Below, piece after piece: positions 53,169 through 64,000 of a stretch of DNA of 64,000 nt (positions are counted from its first letter, which is position 1; the number at the start of each line of letters is the position of its first letter). The position numbers and the translations under genes are program-made. Under the pieces are notes generated by a model. It worked only from the letters and a program-made list of their open reading frames with translations. It searched no databases and had not been told where the DNA came from. This DNA comes from Mesostigma viride (Eukaryota; Streptophyta; Mesostigmatophyceae; Mesostigmatales; Mesostigmataceae). The stretch is from positions 243,501-307,500 of the forward strand of contig RPFO01000629.1 in NCBI GenBank assembly GCA_009746045.1. Reading direction: 5' to 3'.

Positions 53169-54223
53169 CAAAATTAAGTTTACCGAGAGCATAATGGGGG
53201 TCCGTCCTTCAAGGGAGCGGAAAGTGCACTGAAGGATCCGATTAGAGCAAAGTTTGTGGTCCACGAGCTGGGCGGCAGCGGTGGGGGAGCACTGCTCTAT
53301 AATCCTCAGGCAATGTTGGACCACCATGCGTCCAGGAATAGTTGTCTATACATAAACTGTATACACGGATTGATCTGAATTGAATTGAATTGAATTGAAT
53401 TGTAACATAACTCCGTTGGGAGTATATGTAGCACATAGCCCGTGAGAGGGGGCATATGGCCTATCATACATCCTAAGCTACTTCCTGCAAGGGTGGGGAT
53501 GTAAAGGACCCTTGCTCTAGGTGCACCAGGGCACGTGCATCCCCATGATCTTCAAGCTATGCCCAGCGAAGGGCATTGATCTGAATGGCCGTCTCTAATG
53601 TACAACTTGCTATTTTTTGCTGTGTTTGGCACAAAAAAAATTGCTTGTGGGTACCAGCTGGCTCGCCAGCACACCAGTGTTCATGATTAATGGCGAATGT
53701 ATGCAACTGTCTCAGTTGGCAGGACAATTAATGCATTCCAGCCAGAATCTATTGCTGCAAAGTGTTTCCAGTGATGCTCTTGAGGGTAAAGCACGGTCCG
53801 TTAACAATGACAACTTTTACAAACAAACTTACAAAATTACAGAATTTATACATTCATTTTTATGTGCGCATGCATGCACGACGTTTCCCTCTCTTTGCCG
53901 AGCATGTGTGCATGTGTGGGACCAGCAACATGTAACGTATATAGGCAAATTGTGCCATTGAGTTCATTCAAGCAATAAGAATAGCATACGTTGGGATTTA
54001 CAATCTGCCCAAATTGCTAGGTAGTCAGGCTCCAAGCGCTCCTGGGATCATGGTCGTCTAGCTGGTGCTATGTACAGGGCGTGTAATTGAAAGTAATATC
54101 TTTCAATCGTAACAGGCGCATGTGCAATGCATGTACAATATGCATGTACATCTGTCCACGATACTCGGTGCAGGGGCTTCCATCTGCAGGTCATCCGACC
54201 TGCACATGGGCACAGCGTAAAGG

Positions 54224-54228
54224 TTACA
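54224..54228 (-). terminator. TGTAA poly(A) signal candidate for GT29 gene
   Basis: Minus-strand TGTAA 68 nt downstream of the TAA stop. Weak evidence by itself, but the distance is right for a green-algal signal. Confidence 0.35.
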
Positions 54229-54295
54229 GCAAGGAGGCCTTCCAGGGACACTAGCCAATGCCACCCGGCTTGCTGTAGTACGGCCCATACATTTC

Positions 54296-57200
54296 TTACG
54301 TGCTGCAAATGTCAATCAGCCCCGCCAGGTAGAACAGGCGCATCAGCAAAGTCTCGAATTCCCAGCTGCAGGTCACACGAGAGCAGCACAAATATTAGCA
54401 TATCAATACAGAGCAAGTGAAGTTTAAAAGATAAATCACTTTCATCATCATTGTTCTGACCTGTTAAATCATTGCCAACAAAACTGATGATGCTTGCTCC
54501 CTTCACCAGACGAGAATAATCATCCTCAAAGAAAAGCTACATCCCAGGCAAGCCTCCCGCCCCCTCCTAGTCAGTAACCAAACGGTCCACCATGTCGCCT
54601 TTCCACTGTCAGAAGGAGTAAGAGGGAAGAACAACTGCGCGGAATGGGGGAGATAACCTCGCACACTGCTGAACCAAAACATCAAGATCGACCGACCTGT
54701 GTGACTCGCTGGGCCGGTTGTGGTGGAAGCCTTCCTTAATGTCCACCATCGACAAGCTGCGCCCCACCCAAGAGGAAGCATCATGGAGGCATACACCGAT
54801 GAGCGCAACCATAAGCGCGGGCAAGACAACAGCCCGGGGCATCATTCGATGCTAGGCAGTGCCACTGCACTACAGCTGCATGGTGCAAAAATATGGTGAA
54901 CCCAAGTAAAAGCCTTAAAAAAAATAAAAACAGATTATCCTCAAAGAGACTGTACTCCCAACATCACTCCCCAGTGGGATGCACAGCAGTGTGACCCACA
55001 CATGAAGGGTCGTCCCCCTCACGTGTAACCTGTGCACCACCCCCTCACTCACCTGAAGCCATACACGTCCACCTGCTGGCAGAGCAGGAGGGACAGCAGC
55101 ACGCCGTGGATGCCAGAACTCATCACGCGGTAGCAGCTGAATGGGCCCTGCTAGAGCCCAGCCAGGGAGGCATATTGCATGCAGGAAAGCATCGTGTGTC
55201 AGCAACGGGGAGGCAAGTGGGACACCCTACCAGCCGTGGAACCAGCATGTCCACGTCTGTGCGGCAGGGCACCCAGCCATGGTACTGGCAGCGCAGTGGC
55301 AGTTGTTTTCGATAGTTTGTTTTCAAGAGTTAAAGCAGGCGACCTTCCACATCACTACAAAGAAACTTATGTAGAGAGAGCATGCAATCAAGCTACTGCT
55401 ATGTGTTCATTGTTCAACGGTCGCTTATGATTCACCGTATCCGAGAAGACCTCGCACGTGAACCAGGACAAGTGCAACGTGCACACACCTTCCTTGTTCC
55501 TTGGACACTGCTGAAAACTGGGTGGACATTTGAGTAGAGCTCCTTTACACCTTGCTAATGCTGTCCAAGGGCACTGGTGCTGGGCATGGGTGCTCTTGCT
55601 TGCCCAAGCTTCCTGACTGAAACAAACTGGTGTGGAGCAAGGAGCGCCACACACCATCCGGGGTCTGATGCGTGGCATATGACACTTCTGCGCCATCGTG
55701 CGGGGCACTCGCATACACAGGCGCTTCGAGGCGCATTTATTTTTAGGTGCAGGCATGCCAACGACGCAGAAAGTGGTTACCACCATAGTAGTATACGAAT
55801 TCTCCCTACCAGCATCGCATGTGAGTTCGATCATGCCACAAGCTTGCTTTGAGGACCGTGAAATGGACCGTGACCCATGTCAGCACCTCACCAGGCCCAG
55901 GCGGTACAGATCCTTGCGCAGCTGCAGAGCACCCACGTGGCGGCGATCAGCAGCGCAAGGAGCACAGGTGTGGCGGCGGTCGGCAGCGGGAAGAGGGGCA
56001 CGGGCACGGAGCATGAGACATGGGCCACCACATGACAGGGTACCCGACCGAACAAAGGGCACGCCCCAGGTAGTTAGCACGCCCGAACAAGGCACAATGG
56101 GTTTTTGTGTTTTGGTGAGCATGAAGCGAGTTCCGCGCAGGCACAAGGTCAGGCGTGGGGGTGGAAGCGGGACGGCAGGTCCTCACCCCGCAGGTTGCAG
56201 TACACGCCGGGCAGTAAAATGGCATCTCATGTCAGGACATCAATGCGGGACGAGGACAGGTGAGGGGAGCCAGTGGATGGGAGCCGCAGGATGGGAGCCA
56301 CCCCACCGGGCAGCCACTAGCTGCCTGCTTGGTTGACACCATTGGCTGACTCAGCCCACACTGGACCCTGGCTTGTTCCACTAGACAGAAGTCTCAAGGA
56401 TTAACCAAGCAGTAGTGACTTGGATGAACCATGACTTGGTGAATGACGGCACGAGAGTGCACAAGAGTGGGCCGTGTGCTAAACACCCCTGCCGAGTCGA
56501 TGAGCGGGCTCATAAACACGCATGGGAGCATGTGCACTTGGGCATCGTGCAGCGACCTGTGGGAGGCGGCGAGTGTCCTTGCATCATGGGCTGTGGGCGT
56601 CTCGAACATGATTTGGGGGTCTCCGCACGACGCAGGTCTTCACTAGCGGGGTGCCAGTCACGCCATCGACCATACCCCATGTGCCCTTAATGGCCCTTAT
56701 TTCCTCAACTGCCTTCAACTGCAACTTCAAATGCGCGGGCCCCACCTGCGAGAACGCGTCCAGCTGCCAGTTGACTGTGTCGGTTGCCAGAAGCCGGAAC
56801 GAACCCCCCCTGTACAAGTGCTGCGGGTCACGGCCAGCGTCACCGGAAAGCAACAGGTGGGTGCGGGTGGTGACTCAGCAGGCAGAGGTAAATGGTAGGC
56901 ATGCTCATTGCAACAAAGACACCGCACAGTACGTTTTACACTTCGCTGCCACTGGGCAGTACTCCATACGTGCCTTCAGCAGGCAACGAGAGCCTTAATG
57001 GACGGATTGCCTGACAGGAGCACCCTGTCGGTGTCGCGCACCAGCAGCCAGCGCAGAGGTATAGGCTATGGTGCATGACAGATAGCCTCCCACGCGGCGG
57101 GGCCGGAGTGCAAACTGTCCTTTCCAATGCAGAGATCAAGAGCATGCTCTTGCAGGCCCTACTAGTCAGGCTCGCTTCGGCCCCTCCTGTGCAGCTCGAG

Positions 57201-60200
57201 AGATGTAGTAAGCACACGAAAGGAAAGAAACTCCCACATGAGTGACCAGGCAAGAAACGGACGCATGGATGATCAGGCAGGAGATGCTCACATGGGTGAC
57301 CAGGTGGTGACTGCCCTGCGATGGCAGCAGGAACATGCAGGTCAATTGTCTGTGCACCAGGAAGGTTTTTTTCTCCCTCTCCTGCCGAGGCCTACTTTCC
57401 CTGATGGACAGCTGGATCTGCGCTTAGGGGACAATCAGCCAACAAGGACGGGCTTGATGCCACCATGACATTTCCCACAGCGGCAAAGTAAGCTGCGGGC
57501 GTCCATGCTCACCTGCAGTTGCCCCAGGTAGGGCGCACTGAACAAGTTCCAGAACACCAGGTGCTCGTCCTGCGCCACCTCTGCAGGCCGCCATAACAAC
57601 AGGGAGGATGGGGAATGCACACACGCATGCGCTCATGTCCCCGGCCCCGCCCCCGCCCCCACCCCGCCCCCGCCCCCGCCCCCGCCCCCGCCCCCGCCCC
57701 CGCCCCGCCCCCGCCCCCGCCCCCGCCCCGCCCCGCCCCCGCCCCCGCCCCCGCCCCCGCCCGCCCCGCCCCGCCCCCGCCCCCGCCCCGCCCCCGCCCG
57801 CCCCGCCGCCCCGCCCCCGCCCCCGCCCCCGCCCCGCCCCCGCCCCGCCCCGCCCCCGCCCCCGCCCCGCCCCCGCCCCGCCCCGCGCCCCAGCCCCAGC
57901 CTCCCCCCAGCCCCCGCCCCGGCCCACATACACATACACACAGGCACAACATAAGCACGCACACAACCAGTGTGGCCGGTTTGAGCGTGGCGGATGTGGG
58001 AATCAGAGCGAGGCGGCACACAGGGCCAACTAGACAGATAGGCCATGCACATCAGCGGTTATATTGCTTGTCTCGCACACTTGCGGTTCTATTGCCTGTA
58101 GTTTGCCATCCCGCAAAAGGCAGCGACAACGACTAGAGTCACGTGCCATGCAAAAAAACACTAAGCAGCATTGTGCCGATGGATGTGCTGCGAACAAGTC
58201 ATGTGCCAATCTGGTCACGTTTACTACAATGCAGGAACCCACCTTGCTGGGAGAACTCGCGTTGGAGAAGCTGAGCGTGTGGCGGAGCGCGGCAACCCCC
58301 AGTCCCCAAAGAGCGCGGGGGCACATGTGAGACAGGTCGCACACAGGGGCATGGGGTGAGCGACACGAGGGTGGAGGCAAGCGGCAGTGGCTGTGCTCCC
58401 AAAGATGATAACAGAGGGAACGGCGACATCTTAAACAGAGGGAACGGCGACATCTTAAACAGAAGGAACGGCGACATCTTAAACAGAAGGAACGGCGACA
58501 TCTTAAACAGAGGGAACGGCGACATCTTAAACAGAAGGAACGGCGACATCTTAAACAGAAGGAACGGCGACATCTTAAACAGAAGGAACGGCGACATCTT
58601 AAACAGAAAGGAACGGCGACATCTTAAACAGAAAGAACGGCGACATCTTAAACAGAAGGAACGGCGACATCTTAAACAGAAGGAACGGCGACATCTTAAA
58701 CAGAAGGAACGGCGACATCTTAAACAGAAGGAACGGCGACATCTTAAACAGAAGGAACGGCGACATCTTAAACAGAAAGGAACGGCGACATCTTAAACAG
58801 AAGGAACGGCGACATCTTAAACAGAAGGAACGGCGACATCTTAAACAGAAGGAACGGCGACATCTTAAACAGAAGGAACGGCGACATCTTAAACAGAAGG
58901 AACGGCGACATCTTAAACAGAAGGAACGGCGACATCTTAAACAGAAGGAACGGCGACATCTTAAACAGAAGGAACAGCGACATCTTAAACAGAAGGAACG
59001 GCGACATCTTAAACAGAAGGAACGGCGACATCTTAAACAGAAGGAACGGCGACATCTTAAACAGAAAGGAACGGCGACATCTTAAACAGAAGGAACGGCG
59101 ACATCTTAAACAGAAGGAACGGCGACATCTTAAACAGAAGGAACGGCGACATCTTAAACAGAAGGAACGGCGACATATTAAACAGAAGGAACGGCGACAT
59201 CTTGAACAGAAGGAACGGCGACACCTTAAACAGAAGGAACGGCGACATCTTAAACAGAAGGAACGGCAATATCTCAACATGGGAACGGCAGCTGCACCGT
59301 CTTTATGACAAAAAAAGGTGTGCGTGGCCTGATGGACGTACATGGCGCGTGCCATATATTGCCTGTGCTGCGTTTGTCAACGGAATTGCAATCCATCCAG
59401 GGTGACGAGGACGGGAGCGATACCACCACGACAGATCAAGTTTCACAATTGAACGTACTATTGATCACTGATGACATGTGCACGCTAAGAACGGAGTACA
59501 GAGCCTACCCAGCATGGGGTACAAACTATGGAACTAGGGAGCGCCCACCCAAATGAAACAACAAACAAAAGGGAGGGCATCCTGTCTTCTCTCACTACCG
59601 GGAGGGCGTGCGATACCGCACTTTTTCTACATCAAGATGCAGGCACAACTTTAGGTGCATTGCAGTGTATATATACCCCCCATATGCAGTATATATACCC
59701 CCCCTAGTTTCAAAATTGGCCACCATGTGGCGGGAGATTCTCAACTGGCAGGCCCCCAAATACGATCAGGGTTTGACAAAACAGTTTTGCTTTAGAAGCC
59801 AAGTCAATACCAACGAAACTTGCGTTGCGGCAGAGACAGCGACTGCAGCGCTCATGTCCCGACAGGCACGCTCCCCTAGCCATATCCCAGAGATGAAAGC
59901 ATGCAGCTTCGCATGGAAGCCATGGTATACGTTCAACTTGGGGAGGAGCCAACCTTGGCCCACCGTCACCAGTTGGTGTGCTAAACCATGCCTACGACTT
60001 GCAAAAATATAGTCAGGCAAGCAGGCCTACTGATAGCCGAGCCTCTTGAAGAGCTAACACCCACCAGTCCCCCAACCAGTTGGTATAACACATCGAGCGA
60101 GGAGCATTTTCTTTACTGCACCATGGACCTACTGGCATTCATACGCACCCAGGGTGCACGCAGCAAGACACTGCCCTGGGATGCACCCACACCTGACTTG

Positions 60201-63200
60201 AGGGAAAGGGCACATAAGAACGAGAGCATCTGTGGGTACGTGCCACAAGCAGGCTGCTTCAATCCTACCTACACAGGGCTTCAATGACACACCAGCCCAT
60301 GGGAGATGCATATGCACACATGCAAGTAGGCGATGGGCCCTCTGCGAACACACCAGCTAGAGCACAGGGTCATGCTGGGCACAGCCCCAACCCACAACAC
60401 CATCTCACTTGCCACTGCCCATGTAGTAGTATTCGAATTACGTGCAGCCTTCCCCATGGGCCTAGACAAGTCTGGACTTGAGATGTGATGACACCCAAGG
60501 GACTGGCCTCCAGGGAATACTTCCCGTAAGGAGCGACCAGGCAAAGGAGGGGGCAAGGGATGGAGAGGAGGCCAGGGTGCGAGGGGGAGAGAGCAAGGGA
60601 AGGGTCAAGAGCAAGAAATGCCAGAAAACTGGCACACCACTACACAAACCGTGCCCCTTACGCACTACACAAACCGTGCCCCTTACGCCGTCATGCCACT
60701 GCGCAGGCATGGCCCCCTCCTACAGTGTGTAGTGCGCCCCCCTCACGATGGTGATGTACTTTGAGGTTGGCCCCCTCACCATGTTGGTATACTTGCGATT
60801 GAGCAAGCGAAATGTGGTCTTGGAACCAAAGAAGCGGGGCATGTCCTGCGGTGACAGGCGCCGGTAGGACCAGGTCGGCACGGGTAGGCACAAGCAGCCA
60901 GGGCACCAAGCGACTGGTGGGTGAGTCCCACAGGAGGGCACAGCATGGAGTGGCCCAGGAGCAACTCCGCACATCGCACATGCCCCACGGCCAGCACCAC
61001 CACAGGATGGCTACTAACCCAACTAAAGCATACCATGTTAGGTGGTCCTGATTTAGTCACATCCAGTTACGTTACATGGGACACCGTGATTCTGGCGCGC
61101 CCCACCAAAAGGGTCGTGGATCAACTGATGCACCAAACACTCAGCAAATTAATACACGTTAAAGTCATGCTTCACACAAGCCTCAACATTGGGACAGCGA
61201 CACAATCATCAAGGCAGAGAATAGCTGTCCGTTGCTCGTTATAAAAATAGAACGCATGGCTTGATCCCATGTGCACGCCCTTGCCAGCGCTGTCATGGAC
61301 CCTTCAGGTGGCCACACGCGCCACCACTGCCTCACCTTCATGGTCAGGTTGCGATGCTCCTGGCTGGCTGTCAGGCGCGTCCCCTGCAGCACGTGCGACC
61401 AAAGCATGACGCGCAGCAAGGCATGTACACCATGGCAGGGGCAAGCAAGTGACGGAGGTCATTGGAGCATCGTCGGCCATGCGCTGATCGGGTGCCGTCA
61501 GGGCCAACACACGGTGAGTGATATTGCGTCGATGGACGCTTAAGCAGCCTGGCCCTTGGCATACCCCTTGGCATATGCTCTGGCCAGGACCTCGATGGAT
61601 CCAGCAAGCCATTGTCATTCAGTATGGCCATTCACTATGGCCAGTGTCATTCACTATGGCCAGTGTCATTCACTATGGCAAAAATACTTGGGTTTCGACA
61701 GTGCTCATAAAGCATGTTCGCGTTGTCCAAAATAACGCACCCATGTTGTGCGGGCAAGAATTAACACACACCTTGCTGCCGCGCGCATTGCTGTACTAGC
61801 CACTCGATACTACATTTTCTGCCCCTAGTGTGGACCCGCTACCTCCCCGTCGCTGTGGCAGCGGATCCATGCTATCAAGACGGTGTGCTCCCCAATGCTT
61901 TTCTCCTGTCGTTTCTTCCCCTATGTTTGTTCCCTTAATCTTCGCTCCCTGATCGTGGCCCTGCTCGTTGTTGACTTGAACACACACTACCCGTATCGCG
62001 CAGTCTCCCACATGTCATGCTGTCGCCCGCACCTCGTTGTTGAACCGGAACGTGGCGTCGTGCCTGTCGATGGATCGCCCACTGCGCGTCTCAAACATTT
62101 TCAGGTGGTTGCCCACCACCGCGCACGTGGGGTACCTGTCCGCGCCCATTTTGCATGGCATGGATGCACGCCGCCCACATGAGCATGCACAGAGGCATAC
62201 ACGGTCAGGCGAGGTGGACTCGCTTCAGCCAGCCAACAACGGCACCAAATCATTTCGAGAATTGATTCCATTTACAGGCCAATTTTTAAAACCATATTTG
62301 ATCTGTCCATCAGTAATCCAAACAGCAGATGACGCCGTTAGTGTGGCAGCAGCTAATTCCTGCCCGCCACACAGCCACCCTACTGCTTGCGCACGTGGCA
62401 GTGGGGGCCTGCATCCGCTCTATAGGACGAGGTTAGAAAGGCTCATTGCAGGGTGCAATTCGTTGAGGACAAGGGGTCCCACCTGGTTACTTTTGGCAAG
62501 CACCTGGTTACATTTGGCCTTAATTCTTGTGGTGTGTCTAATACCTGATGTGGTGTCCGTGGATCGTGTGGCAGCCGCTGCCGCTGCATACATCATCCAT
62601 GCTGTAATCGCTACACGGTATACCCCTTGCCTCGACAAACTTCCGCTAGTCATACAGCGTGTGGAATACAAGACATAATGCCTGTACTTGCCGCAACAAA
62701 ACGCTTGGCCCGCAGGGGCATAGAGGCAACGCTCATCACAGGGGAAGCCTCCAAAGACTTGGAGCGCGGAATACTCTTAGGCAACAGTTGGGTTTACAGG
62801 CACTCATCCCACAATTACAGGACATGCTGGCCAGCGTGACAAGCGTCCGGAACACCTTGTGCACACATGCCCCCCCCAACATTTGCCTCCGCTCAACGGC
62901 ACCATCCCAAGCCGGCCCGCCTCACCTCTGCTGGATGTCCTCCTCCGGCGCAGGGACGTTGGTGTCGTTGTCCCCAAATACGCAACCCTGGAGGAAGCGC
63001 ACACGTTGTGGGCCCACGAGAATACACACCCTGCCAGGCAACCATGAGGAGATGGGAATGTAACAGAGATGCAAACGAACGTCTGACATACTAGAAAGAT
63101 GAGAGCCTGGCTCGGATAAGCAGCGGCAACAGGGATTAGACAACGTGGACGGGCAAGCAAGCATGCAGCCAGTTTACTACTCGTACGCAAGGAAGTGACC

Positions 63201-63481
63201 GAGGATGCGAGATGGGTAGTCATCAAACTACTAAATGAAGTGCATCTCCTTCGGAAGTATCCCAACACGCGAAGCCCAGGAACGCACAAGGCAAATCACA
63301 CTATTGTCAAAGCATGCTGGAAACCGCACACCGTGCTACATTCTCGAGACTCGTATCTATGGATCGGCCCCTGTAGGCAGGATGTGCATGGGATCCATGT
63401 GCACGCACCGTGCGCTGCCCACCGCCCCTCTCCCCGCAGCCACCCATGAACAGCCCTGTCTCCAGGTTGTCTTCCAGGGGC
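54296..63481 (-). CDS. GT29 sialyltransferase-like glycosyltransferase (3' eleven exons, 5' end unresolved)
   Basis: Exons (minus, all GT-AG, phases agree): 63481-63409, 62987-62926, 62135-62033, 60845-60780, 58270-58243, 57580-57513, 56820-56746, 55921-55892, 55147-55053, 54756-54697, 54365-54296; 242 residues from a partial first codon to TAA. Sialylmotif L is split over two exons: CAVVGNHLKMFETRSGRSID with RHDATFRFNNE, then GSKTTFRLLNRKYTN. Sialylmotif S is SSGIHGVLLSLLLCQQVDVYGF-like (exon at 55,147). Motif VS, H-x4-E, is created at the last junction (HSWEFE). The family is Golgi type II membrane glycosyltransferases that use CMP-sugars. Plant and algal members have uncertain substrates, so sialic acid transfer is not implied. 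The membrane anchor and start are upstream of 63,481 or beyond the window. Introns hold a 24-bp minisatellite and a (CCCCGC)n tract. Confidence 0.88.
57644..57897. repeat. (CCCCGC)n tract in GT29 intron
   Basis: About 250 bp of CCCCCGC and CCCCGC units, with a pure C/G composition. On the minus (transcribed) strand this is GGGGGC/GGGGCG, with G-runs of four to five throughout. It lies about 65 bp upstream of the acceptor of the exon at 57,580. Confidence 0.97.
58411..59275. repeat. 24-bp minisatellite in GT29 intron
   Basis: About 36 units of ggaacggcgacatcttaaac plus agaa, with a few 25-bp units (extra A). Intronic, between the exons at 60,780 and 58,270. The minus frames are open and give FLLFKMSP or CRRSFCLR repeats, which are array by-products. 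Confidence 0.96.
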
Positions 63482-64000
63482 CTGCAGGCGCGTGGGCACA
63501 CACAAGACCGTTGTCTTCCATGTTCAGTAAGAAGTGCAAGCCTCAAATAAGTGCCCCACCCAAACACCCCAGATGTGCAAGATTGACCTGTTTGCCCCAT
63601 GCAACAGACCGCAAAGTGCCTGATTAAAACATCAGAGGATGCCCAAGGACCTCTGGTAGCCCCTGGCCGCCCTCCACGTTGGGTAGTTGGTAGGCGTACT
63701 GCTGCGTTCATAGCGCATTTGCAGCTTGATTGGCCGATCTCAGGAAAAGTTGGTGGACGGTGCAGGGTCAGCAAGAGTCCAGCAGTGGAATGGCGGACCG
63801 GCGGGCCCCCTCTTTAAACCTTCTGCACCAGCCGCTCCTTGCAATGGGCAGGCCCCCTACTGGAGAACGTGGGCCGAACACTGGGGTATGTTGAGGGCTT
63901 ATTGGACATGTGTGACGAGATGGGCAAGTTTGTGCTCCGCCAGGTGTCCATGCTAGGGCGTTGTGGAAGCTTGATTCCCAGGAAACATTCCTGAAACAAG
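63482..64000. other. Window end: GT29 5' region and possible plus-strand exon
   Basis: The GT29 5' exon or exons should lie here or beyond, but none could be chosen. On the plus strand, 63,832-63,942 is exon-like: after a ctccttgcaatgggcag acceptor it reads LLENVGRTLGYVEGLLDMCD and EMGKFVLRQ, and it ends at a CAG/GTGTCC donor. Family not recognised. The minus strand of the same segment is also open. Confidence 0.3.

Larger units (their letters stand above)
52681..54295. other. Intergenic: LINE tails, R1 and R2 copies, GT29 3' flank
   Basis: Contains (TTAA)n and (TTCA)n short runs near 53,035-53,065, an R2 copy (53,081-53,168), a (GAATT)-type run near 53,375 and an R1 copy (53,400-53,500, inverted). 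Nothing recognisable from 53,590 to 54,220. A minus-strand TGTAA at 54,228-54,224 is 68 nt after the GT29 stop. Confidence 0.55.

Noticed and set aside
57006-57065. Additional GT29 exon (PIPLRWLL...) between 57,513 and 56,820
   Set aside because: Phase fits, but the family pattern is better when the exon ending SAPYLGQLQ joins directly to HLYRGGSFRLL; the extra exon has only a weak acceptor (catag).
58411-59275. CRISPR-like regular array (24-bp units)
   Set aside because: Units are contiguous with no unique spacers, and the locus is a eukaryotic intron.

Overview
This is nuclear DNA from a eukaryotic, photosynthetic, flagellated organism, most likely a green alga. The reasons are multi-exon genes with GT-AG introns, a histidine phosphatase with a bipartite plastid and thylakoid-lumen leader, a basal-body protein (CCDC61/VFL3), L1-like and Ty3-like retroelements, and TGTAA motifs (the green-algal poly(A) signal) just downstream of two genes. 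No bacterial operons, rRNA, tRNA or CRISPR arrays were seen. The species cannot be read from the sequence.

Layout. 1-3.4 kb: dispersed repeats and one doubtful spliced gene on the minus strand. 3.4-13.9 kb: a nest of retroelements. Two related minus-strand elements (gag with a large polyQ tract, an upstream ORF with an RNase H1 N-terminal domain, protease remnant) lie within or beside pieces of an L1-like reverse transcriptase; one gag is interrupted by a 495-bp terminal-inverted-repeat element. 13.9-19.8 kb: a degraded L1-like ORF1, palindromes, dispersed 3'-end-like repeats and long (GATG)n and (TTAA)n tracts.

19.8-40.5 kb, minus strand: a complete 18-exon FANCI gene (Fanconi anaemia DNA interstrand-crosslink repair), 1,754 codons plus stop, with all exon phases agreeing. 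41.5-45.4 kb, plus strand: a 7-exon histidine-phosphatase (phosphoglycerate-mutase-like) gene, divergent from FANCI. 46.4-48.3 kb, minus strand: single-exon CCDC61/VFL3. 48.3-54.3 kb: a 0.7-kb (CATC)n/(CACC)n tract and an L1-like reverse-transcriptase pseudogene. 54.3-63.5 kb, minus strand: at least 11 exons of a GT29 sialyltransferase-like gene; its 5' end is not resolved.

The host genes have no evident pathway in common. What they share is architecture: introns are packed with minisatellites (24 to 82 bp units). In at least six cases the unit contains a copy of the adjoining splice donor or acceptor, so the intron looks grown by tandem duplication of an exon-intron border. The other main observation is that the algal FANCI has valine where the monoubiquitinated lysine of vertebrate FANCI should be, while the SQ phosphorylation cluster next to it is kept.
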